This document shows positions 57,521 through 64,000 of a DNA stretch of 64,000 bases, in pieces; position 1 is the first letter of the stretch, and each line of letters opens with the position of its first letter. The notes below the pieces were generated by a model. The model was not told the origin of the DNA and made no database searches. It saw nothing but the letters and a program-made list of their open reading frames with translations. This DNA comes from CAZIPN01 sp964541225. Its GTDB lineage: Bacteria > Actinomycetota > Coriobacteriia > Anaerosomatales > JAAXUF01. The translations under genes were made by a program, and so were the position numbers. Where the stretch lies: the NCBI GenBank assembly GCA_964541225.1, contig CAZIPN010000004.1, positions 27,105-91,104 on the forward strand. The letters are read 5' to 3'.

Positions 57521-60232
57521 GTGAGCGAGATGCCCAAGGCCTATGACCCCAAGACCGTCGAGGGACTGGTGTTCTCGGCATGGCAGGAGGGCGGGTATTT
57601 CGGCGCCGAGATCGTTGAAGGCGTCGAGCCGTACTCGGTCGTGATTCCGCCGCCCAACGTCACGGGCTCGCTGCACATGGGGCATGCGCTCAACAACACC
57701 ATTCAGGATGTCGTCATTCGGCGACAGAGAATGACGGGTCGACCAACGCTGTGGGTTGTCGGCACCGACCATGCGGGGATCGCCACGCAGAACAAGGTCG
57801 AGCAGAAGCTACACGCCGAAGGCAAGAGCCGTCACGACCTTGGCCGCGAAGCGTTCGTGGAGGCATGCTGGGAATGGCGTCGCAAGTACGGCGGCACGAT
57901 CATCGAGCAACTCAAGGCGATGGGGTGCTCGTGCGACTATGAGCACGAGCATTTCACGATGGACCCCGGCTATATGCATGCGGTGCGCACGGTGTTCGTC
58001 GACTGGTTCAACGCCGGTCTCATCTACCGCGGCAATCGCATCATCAACTGGTGTCCGCGCTGCTCAACCGCGCTTTCCGATATCGAGGTCGAGCACGACG
58101 ACGTCGACAGCCACCTGTGGCATCTGCGCTACCCGCTGAAGGTGCCGGTCGGGGACGTCGACCACGTCATCGTCGCCACGACGCGACCGGAGACGATGCT
58201 CGGCGACACGTGCGTGGCGGTGCACCCAGATGACGAGCGCTACAAGGCGCTTGTCGGCGCGACGGTCGTGCTGCCTCTGATGGGCCGCGAGATTCCGATC
58301 GTCGCCGACGAATACGTCGACCCGGCGTTTGGCTCCGGCGCCGTGAAGGTCACGCCGGCCCACGATCCCAATGACTTCGAGATCGGCGAGCGTCATGGCT
58401 GCGCGAAGATCAACATCATGAACGCCGACGCCACCATATCTGAAGAGGGCGGGACGTACGCGGGGCTCGATCGCTACGAGGCACGCAAGCGCGTGCTCGC
58501 GGATCTGGACGCCGCGGGCGCGCTCATCAAGACCGACGAGCATGTTCACTCGGTCGGACACTGCTACCGCTGCCACACCGTGATCGAGCCGTGGCTCTCT
58601 GACCAGTGGTTCGTCGACATGAAGCCGCTGGCGAAGCCGGCGATCGAAGCCGTCAAGGACGGGCGAGTCAGCTTCCACCCGAAGCGCTGGGAGAACGTCT
58701 ACTTCCACTGGATGGATAACATCCGGGACTGGTGTATTTCTCGGCAATTGTGGTGGGGGCATCGGATCCCGGTGTTTTACTGCGATGAGTGTGGCGAGAT
58801 GGTCGCGAGCATGGAGGATCTCGCCAACTGCCCGAAGTGCGGCGCGGGCGTTCGCCAGGACGAGGACGTGCTCGATACGTGGTTCTCTTCGCAACTGTGG
58901 CCGTTCGCCACGCTCGGCTGGCCAGAAGAGACGCCGGAACTCGCGTACTTCTACCCTACCAACGTGCTCTCGACTGCGAGGGACATCCTGTTTCTGTGGG
59001 TCGCACGTATGGTCATGAGCGGCCTGTACTTTGTGCCAAAGAAGCCGGAAGCCGACGCGACAACGGATGCAGCGCCGAGTGGCAACGCCGCACGCCACGG
59101 TGAGATCCCCTTCGATGACGTGATCATTCATCCGACCGTCTTCAACGCCGAGGGCAGGCGGATGAGCAAGTCGCTCGGCACAGGCGTCGATCCGCTCGAT
59201 CTGATGGAGCACTACGGCGCGGACGGCATGCGTTTTGGGCTGATGCTGCAGGTCACCGGCAACCAGGACATCAAGTTTGCCGAGGAGAAACTGCTCTCCA
59301 GCCGCAACTTCGCGAACAAGATCTGGAACGCCAGCCGCTTCGTGACGATGAATCTCGAGGGCTACGAGCCTGGCGAGCCGGTCGCTCACACTGTCGCTGA
59401 CCGCTGGATTCTCTCACGCCTGGCGGATCTCTCGGCTCGCGTTGACGAGGGACTCGATACCTACGAGTTTGGGGAGACTGCCCGCGCACTCTACGACTTC
59501 TTCTGGAGCGAGTACTGCGACTGGTACATCGAGCTGGCGAAGGGCCGACTTGCCGAGGGAGGCGAGCAGCGCCTCGCGGTGCAACGCATTCTGGTGTTCG
59601 TGCTCGACCAGGCGCTGCGTCTACTCCATCCGATGATGCCGTTTGTGACAGAGGCGATCTGGGGCAACCTGCCGCGCGCTCAGAGCGATGCCGCCGCCTC
59701 CCTCATGATCGCGAGCTGGCCCGACTCGGCGGACCTCGCTCGATTCGCCGACGAAGCCGCCGAGACGTCAATCACTCGCCTGATCGAGATTGTGGTGGGC
59801 ATTCGCGGCGTGCGCGCGCGCTACAAGATTCCGCACAAGCAGCGGCTTGCGATCAGCATCAAGACACGCGGTGACGCCGAGAACGAATGGGTGAGCAACG
59901 AGTTCGGGCGCATGCATGCTCTTGCCGGAGTTGCCGAGTTCTCGGCCGGAGTCGACGCGGACAAGCCGCCTCACTCCGCGACCGTTCTTGCCGCAGGCAT
60001 GGAGATATACGTCCCGCTCGAAGGGCTCGTCGACTTCGATGCCGAGGCTGCAAGGCTTGCCAACGAGCGCGCCAAGCACGTCACAGAACTCGAACGACTC
60101 GAAAGAAAGCTCGCCAACGAAGGTTTCCTCGCCAAAGCGGCGCCGGAGATCATCGAGAAGGATCGTGCGCGCGCGACCGAACTCTCGGAGGCGATTGCGC
60201 TCATCGAGGCGCAACTCGCCGAGTTGGCCTGA
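57521..60232 (+). CDS. valS: Valyl-tRNA synthetase
   Basis: 903 residues from GTG at 57521; GAAAGGTG is about ten bases upstream, and an ATG three codons on is the alternative. Class I synthetase with HIGH-type motif PPNVTGSLHMGHALN (about residues 42-56), editing domain (ATTRPETMLGDTCVAVHPDDER), KMSKS-type GRRMSKSLG, and the C-terminal ValS coiled coil (ARLANERAKHVTELERLERKL). Within the catalytic core a zinc-ribbon-like CDECGEM/CPKCGAG is present. No T-box leader seen. Confidence 0.97.
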   Translation: MSEMPKAYDPKTVEGLVFSAWQEGGYFGAEIVEGVEPYSVVIPPPNVTGSLHMGHALNNTIQDVVIRRQRMTGRPTLWVVGTDHAGIATQNKVEQKLHAEGKSRHDLGREAFVEACWEWRRKYGGTIIEQLKAMGCSCDYEHEHFTMDPGYMHAVRTVFVDWFNAGLIYRGNRIINWCPRCSTALSDIEVEHDDVDSHLWHLRYPLKVPVGDVDHVIVATTRPETMLGDTCVAVHPDDERYKALVGATVVLPLMGREIPIVADEYVDPAFGSGAVKVTPAHDPNDFEIGERHGCAKINIMNADATISEEGGTYAGLDRYEARKRVLADLDAAGALIKTDEHVHSVGHCYRCHTVIEPWLSDQWFVDMKPLAKPAIEAVKDGRVSFHPKRWENVYFHWMDNIRDWCISRQLWWGHRIPVFYCDECGEMVASMEDLANCPKCGAGVRQDEDVLDTWFSSQLWPFATLGWPEETPELAYFYPTNVLSTARDILFLWVARMVMSGLYFVPKKPEADATTDAAPSGNAARHGEIPFDDVIIHPTVFNAEGRRMSKSLGTGVDPLDLMEHYGADGMRFGLMLQVTGNQDIKFAEEKLLSSRNFANKIWNASRFVTMNLEGYEPGEPVAHTVADRWILSRLADLSARVDEGLDTYEFGETARALYDFFWSEYCDWYIELAKGRLAEGGEQRLAVQRILVFVLDQALRLLHPMMPFVTEAIWGNLPRAQSDAAASLMIASWPDSADLARFADEAAETSITRLIEIVVGIRGVRARYKIPHKQRLAISIKTRGDAENEWVSNEFGRMHALAGVAEFSAGVDADKPPHSATVLAAGMEIYVPLEGLVDFDAEAARLANERAKHVTELERLERKLANEGFLAKAAPEIIEKDRARATELSEAIALIEAQLAELA

Positions 60233-60244
60233 GAGGCTGGCGGC

Positions 60245-61615
60245 GTGGGCGAGACGATGACGTTTCCCGAGGCGGTCGATGTGCTCGGGCGGGCTTTGCG
60301 TTTTGGAATCAACCCGACACTTGAGGGAACGGTCGAGCTGCTCGACGCCCTTGGTCGACCCCACGATGCGTTCGCCTCTGTGCAGATCACGGGCACGAAC
60401 GGCAAGACGTCGACCGCGCGCATCACCGCCGCGCTGCTTGCCGCTGAAGGCAAGCGAGTGGGGTTGTTCACCAGCCCGCACCTCCAGCGCTATTCAGAGC
60501 GCATCGAGATCGACGGCGCGCCAGTAGGTGAGGCGGAATTCGCTCGCGGCATCGAGGCGGCGGTTGGTGCCGCGGAGGCGCTGCGCGGGGAGGGTAGCGT
60601 CGGCACGGCCGAGGGCTTCACCGAGTTCGAGCTGCTCACGGGTGCCGCGCTTTGGCTCTTCCGCGAGCGGAGCGTGGAGGTCGCCGTTCTGGAGGTTGGG
60701 CTGGGCGGACGGTGGGATGCCACGAGCGTCGTGTCGCCCAGCGTGGCCGTCATCACCGGCATAGGACTGGACCACACGGGGATTCTCGGCGAGAGCGTTG
60801 AGGAAATCGCGGCCGACAAAGCCACCATCATCAAGCCAGGATGTGTTCCGGTGCTCGGTCCAGGCACTGCTGGCCTCGATGCCGTCTTCTTGGCGCGCAC
60901 CGATGGGCTGGGCCTGCGTCCACGAGCCGTCCGAGCCGACGTCGACTTCTCGCCGGTCGCCGAGGAACTCACGGTCCGCTACCGCGTTGAGGGTCGGCCC
61001 AACTATCTCGGCGACCAGACCCTCATCGATGTTGACGGCATCTACTCACGCTACAACGCTCTTGCTGTCGCCGCGCCGAGCTACCAGGCGGCCAACGTCG
61101 CTACCGCAGTCGCCACCACGGAAGCCGTGCTCGCAGGCCCACTTCGACCCGAGCGCATGCGCTCGGCGCTCGCGAGCCTCACGCTTCCGGCGCGCTTCGA
61201 AGTCGTGCGGCGCGACCCGCTGGTGATCGTGGACGGCTCGCACAATCCACAGGCCGCTGGCGTGCTGGCAAGCGCGATCCGCGAGGTCTTCCCCGACCCG
61301 GGCAGCCGCCCGAGCATCTTGCTCGGCATACTCGCCGACAAAGACGCGGCTGGCATCGTTCGTGAGTTGCTTCAGGTAGCCGACGTCGTCGGCGTTGCGC
61401 AACCCGATTCGCCCAGGGCCCTTTCCGCAGCCAGCCTCGCCTCCCTCGTGGCGGCCGTGACCGGCAGCGAGCCTCGGCAGTTCGGCTCAGTGAGCGACGC
61501 GCTTTCCGCACTCGTGCCGTCAACCAGCGATGGCCTTGTGGTTACGGGCAGCCTCACCACGGCGGGCGAAGCGCGCGAGTGGCTACTAGACGGCTCGGAA
61601 ACGCTGTCTGCGTAG
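60245..61615 (+). CDS. folC: Folylpolyglutamate/dihydrofolate synthase
   Basis: 456 residues, GTG start 12 bases after valS. Mur-ligase fold: P-loop VQITGTNGKTSTARITAALL, EVGLGGRWDATSVV, ITGIGLDHTGILG with the DHTG metal site, and IVDGSHNPQAAGVLASAIRE in the C-terminal domain. Adds glutamates to folates. valS-folC is a usual order in Actinomycetota and Firmicutes. Confidence 0.95.
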   Translation: MGETMTFPEAVDVLGRALRFGINPTLEGTVELLDALGRPHDAFASVQITGTNGKTSTARITAALLAAEGKRVGLFTSPHLQRYSERIEIDGAPVGEAEFARGIEAAVGAAEALRGEGSVGTAEGFTEFELLTGAALWLFRERSVEVAVLEVGLGGRWDATSVVSPSVAVITGIGLDHTGILGESVEEIAADKATIIKPGCVPVLGPGTAGLDAVFLARTDGLGLRPRAVRADVDFSPVAEELTVRYRVEGRPNYLGDQTLIDVDGIYSRYNALAVAAPSYQAANVATAVATTEAVLAGPLRPERMRSALASLTLPARFEVVRRDPLVIVDGSHNPQAAGVLASAIREVFPDPGSRPSILLGILADKDAAGIVRELLQVADVVGVAQPDSPRALSAASLASLVAAVTGSEPRQFGSVSDALSALVPSTSDGLVVTGSLTTAGEAREWLLDGSETLSA

Positions 61616-61637
61616 GCGAGGGAGTCCAGCAAGCTTC

Positions 61638-61646
61638 TGCTAGAAT
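61638..61646 (+). promoter_or_regulatory. Extended -10 promoter before the zinc-ribbon gene
   Basis: TGC followed by TAGAAT (61641-61646), five of six to consensus, as an extended -10. The start near 61653 leaves a leader of about 42 bases with AAAGGGAG before the ATG at 61695. Confidence 0.55.
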
Positions 61647-61694
61647 CCGTGCAGTGCGTCGGGAGCGTGGCGCAGCAGTCCTGAAAGGGAGATT

Positions 61695-62135
61695 ATGAGC
61701 GACATTGTCGGCCAGATCACCGGCAACCCGCTGTTCGGTTTGATCCGCAATCTGACGGCCCTGTTCTTCATCGTGATCTACTTCGCCGTCATCTTCTGGG
61801 CATGGCGCGATGCCAATCGCCGTGGCGCGATGGGCTGGTTCTGGGGTCTGGTGTGCGCGGTCTTTCCCTTCGTCGGGTGGCTTGTCTATCTCGTGGTGCG
61901 TCCTCCAGAGACGCTCGAAGATGTGCGCGAGCGCGAACTGGAGATCCGTACCGCCGAGGCACGCTTGTCTCGTGACTACGACACGTGTCCGTCCTGCTTC
62001 AAGCCAGTGGAGAAGGACTTCCTGATCTGCCCCTACTGCATGAAGAAACTGCGCAAGCCGTGCGTCGAGTGCGGCAAAGCGCTGAAGCTGAACTGGCAGG
62101 TGTGCCCGTACTGCAAGACGAAGCAGCAGCAGTAG
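61695..62135 (+). CDS. Membrane protein with double zinc ribbon
   Basis: 146 residues. Two membrane segments (about 17-38 and 48-68), a charged helical linker (ETLEDVRERELEIRTAEARL), then two zinc-ribbon units: CPSCFKPVEKDFLICPYC and CVECGKALKLNWQVCPYC. The membrane part is like the PLDc_N-type two-helix anchor. Such proteins are common in Actinomycetota next to synthetase or DNA genes; role unknown. Confidence 0.85.
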   Translation: MSDIVGQITGNPLFGLIRNLTALFFIVIYFAVIFWAWRDANRRGAMGWFWGLVCAVFPFVGWLVYLVVRPPETLEDVRERELEIRTAEARLSRDYDTCPSCFKPVEKDFLICPYCMKKLRKPCVECGKALKLNWQVCPYCKTKQQQ

Positions 62136-62161
62136 CTCGTCGAGCGTGTGCGGCACTCTCA

Positions 62162-62191
62162 CCGCTCCGCACTCAGCGGAGTGGTTTGTTT
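62162..62191 (+). terminator. Intrinsic terminator after the zinc-ribbon gene
   Basis: CCGCTCCGC (62162-62170) pairs with GCGGAGTGG (62176-62184) with one G-T pair and a 5-base loop, and TTTGTTT follows directly. This is the clearest rho-independent terminator of the window. It lies 26 bases before the thrS start, so thrS needs its own promoter or read-through, or the hairpin acts as an attenuator. Confidence 0.85.
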
Positions 62192-62216
62192 ATCGGCCGA
62201 GGATAAGAGGGACGTC

Positions 62217-64000
62217 ATGCCCGACATCAAGGTGAGCCTCCCTGACGGATCCGAGAAGAACGTCGCCGAGGGCTCGACGGTTCTCGACGTCGCCTCATCG
62301 ATCGGTCCGCGGCTCGCCCAGGCGGCGATCGCGGGCAAGATCAACGGCGCGCTGGTTGACGTGACCACCGTCGTCACCGGCGGCGACGCCGTGGAGATCA
62401 TCACCGACAAGAGCCCTGAGGCGCTCGGCATCTTGCGCCACTCGGCAGCTCATGTGATGGCCGAGGCGGTCAAGGACCTCTATCCGCTCGTGCAGTTCGG
62501 CATTGGTCCCGCGATTGAGGATGGCTTCTACTACGACTTCGCGGTCGAGAAGCCGTTCACCCCCGAAGACCTCGTCGCCATCGAGGCGCGCATGCATCAG
62601 ATCGTCGCCGAGGAACTGCCGTTCACGCGCACCGAACTCGATCGCCTTGAGGCGTTCGACGAGTTCGAGCAGCAGGAACTCAAGCGCGAACTCATCGAGG
62701 AACTGCCGCAAGACGCCACGATCTCGATCTATCGGCAGGGCTCGTTCACCGATCTCTGCCGAGGTCCGCACGTGCCCACGACCGGCCGGATCGGTGCCTT
62801 CAAGCTCACCAAGATCGCCGGCGCGTACTGGCGCGGTGACTCAAGCCGTCCGATGCTGCAGCGCATCTATGGCACCGCTTGGTTCGCCCAGAAGGATCTC
62901 GACGCCTACCTCACGCGGCTCGAAGAGGCCGAGAGGCGCGACCACCGCAAGCTCGGCAAGGAACTCGATCTGTTCAGCTTCCACGAGGTCGCCGGCGCCG
63001 GACTGCCGATCTACCACCCCAAGGGCGCGCGCGTGCTGCGGCTCATGCAGGAGTGGCTGCGCGGAGTGCTCTACCAGCGCGGATACGTCGAGGCCATCAC
63101 GCCGCACATCTACAAGACCGACGTGTGGAAGATTAGCGGCCACTACGACTTCTACGGCGAGAATATGTACTTCTTCAACATCGACGAAGGCGAAGGCAAG
63201 GTCAACGAGTACGCCGTCAAGCCGATGAACTGCCCGGGCCACGTGCTCATCTTCGACAACGACGTGCGCAGCTATCGCGATCTGCCGATGCGCATCAGCG
63301 AGTTCGGCACAGTCTACCGCCACGAGCTTTCCGGCGTCGTGCACGGACTCATGCGGGCTCGCGGCTTCACCCAAGACGACGCGCACATCTTCTGCACCGC
63401 CGAGCAGGTCCACGACGAAGTCGTCGGCATGCTCGATCTCGTCGACTACATCATGGGAGTCTTCGGTTTCGAGTACTCCGCTGAGGTTTCCACGCGTCCC
63501 GAGAAGTCGATCGGCGAGGACAAAGACTGGGACCTTGCCACCGACGCGCTGATCGAGACGCTGAAGGAGCGCGGCATCGACTTCGAGATCAACGAAGGTG
63601 ACGGCGCGTTTTACGGCCCCAAGATCGATATCAAGCTCAAGGACGCGATCGGTCGCACCTGGCAGTGCTCGACGATCCAGGTCGACTTCAACTTTCCCTC
63701 ACGCTTCGGCCTCACCTACCGGACCGCCGAGAACACCGAGGCGGTGCCGTTCATGTTGCATCGCACCATCCTCGGCAGCATGGAGCGGTTCTTCGGCATA
63801 CTGATCGAGCACTACGCTGGTGCGTTTCCGGCGTGGCTGGCTCCAGTTCAGGCGGTCATCGTACCGATCTCGGACCGCCACCTCGACTATGCGCGTGACG
63901 TCGAGAAACGGCTTCTGGGCAGGGGCGTTCGCGTCGAGGTTTACGCCGAGAACGAGCCGATGCGCGTCAAGATTGCCAAGGCCCAGCAGCAGAAGGTGCC
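62217..64000 (+). CDS. thrS: Threonyl-tRNA synthetase (partial, runs off the window)
   Basis: 594 codons are inside the window; the full protein should be about 640-650. TGS domain (about 1-62, KVSLPDGSEKNVAEGSTVLD), the editing SAD domain with HSAAHVMAEAV and a later CRGPH (the HXXXH and C site), and class II catalytic core with Zn ligands in MNCPGH, and VYRHELSGVVHGLMRARGF (motif 2). The C-terminal anticodon-binding domain begins (APVQAVIVPISDRH) and is cut off. ATG at 62217 has AAGAGGGACG upstream. A terminator-like hairpin lies in front. Confidence 0.97.
   Translation, partial: MPDIKVSLPDGSEKNVAEGSTVLDVASSIGPRLAQAAIAGKINGALVDVTTVVTGGDAVEIITDKSPEALGILRHSAAHVMAEAVKDLYPLVQFGIGPAIEDGFYYDFAVEKPFTPEDLVAIEARMHQIVAEELPFTRTELDRLEAFDEFEQQELKRELIEELPQDATISIYRQGSFTDLCRGPHVPTTGRIGAFKLTKIAGAYWRGDSSRPMLQRIYGTAWFAQKDLDAYLTRLEEAERRDHRKLGKELDLFSFHEVAGAGLPIYHPKGARVLRLMQEWLRGVLYQRGYVEAITPHIYKTDVWKISGHYDFYGENMYFFNIDEGEGKVNEYAVKPMNCPGHVLIFDNDVRSYRDLPMRISEFGTVYRHELSGVVHGLMRARGFTQDDAHIFCTAEQVHDEVVGMLDLVDYIMGVFGFEYSAEVSTRPEKSIGEDKDWDLATDALIETLKERGIDFEINEGDGAFYGPKIDIKLKDAIGRTWQCSTIQVDFNFPSRFGLTYRTAENTEAVPFMLHRTILGSMERFFGILIEHYAGAFPAWLAPVQAVIVPISDRHLDYARDVEKRLLGRGVRVEVYAENEPMRVKIAKAQQQKV

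Overview
The window is high-GC DNA with tightly packed genes, many GTG starts, frequent 4-base ATGA/GTGA overlaps and no insertion sequences, rRNA or CRISPR. The gene content (Mo-nitrogenase, radical SAM enzymes, many ferredoxins, a Mo-bisMGD reductase operon) suggests an anaerobic or microaerobic diazotroph. My best guess is a deep-branching Actinomycetota lineage of the Coriobacteriia/Anaerosomatales kind; this is inferred from general gene style and no marker here proves it.

Region 1 (about 1000-12760) is a compact nitrogen-fixation locus on the + strand: nifH-nifD-nifK-(nifE::nifN fusion)-nifX-nifI1-nifI2-nif ferredoxin-nifB-modA-modB-modC-mop. A -24/-12 (sigma-54) promoter with nested inverted repeats upstream precedes nifH, and a GAF/AAA+/HTH activator of the NifA type lies at 14276-15808 on the other strand. 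Cofactor synthesis (NifB, NifEN, NifX), the enzyme (NifHDK), its post-translational PII switch (NifI1/I2), electron supply and molybdate uptake and storage are thus in one probable transcription unit.

Region 2 (12843-23317) holds TrmO, a membrane protein, NifA, a NapH-type polyferredoxin, a two-component system beside a small secreted protein, a pirin, a multi-span membrane protein and a Rieske protein.

Region 3 (23528-34151) is a chemosensory cluster: DUF4388-type protein, CheR-TPR, CheY, a PilB/GspE-like protein that has lost its ATPase motifs, two CheWs, an MCP without an outside sensor domain, CheA with a C-terminal receiver, and CheB. Two sigma-28-like motifs lie in front of parts of it.

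Region 4 (34252-40820) is housekeeping (murI, a metallo-hydrolase, rph, rdgB), a pilin-like lipoprotein, GNAT-MarR divergent from an MFS exporter, and tRNA-Pro. Region 5 (40850-46953, - strand) is a five-gene Mo-bisMGD oxidoreductase operon of unknown substrate. Region 6 (47499-50354) is a tRNA array (Gly, Arg, His, Lys), an RlpA-like secreted protein, a SanA-like membrane protein and tRNA-Leu. Region 7 (50410-64000) has tig-clpP-clpX, a LysE exporter, a lysine-2,3-aminomutase-like radical SAM protein behind a structured leader, a GAF/degenerate-PP2C protein, valS, folC, a zinc-ribbon membrane protein and the start of thrS, which runs off the window.
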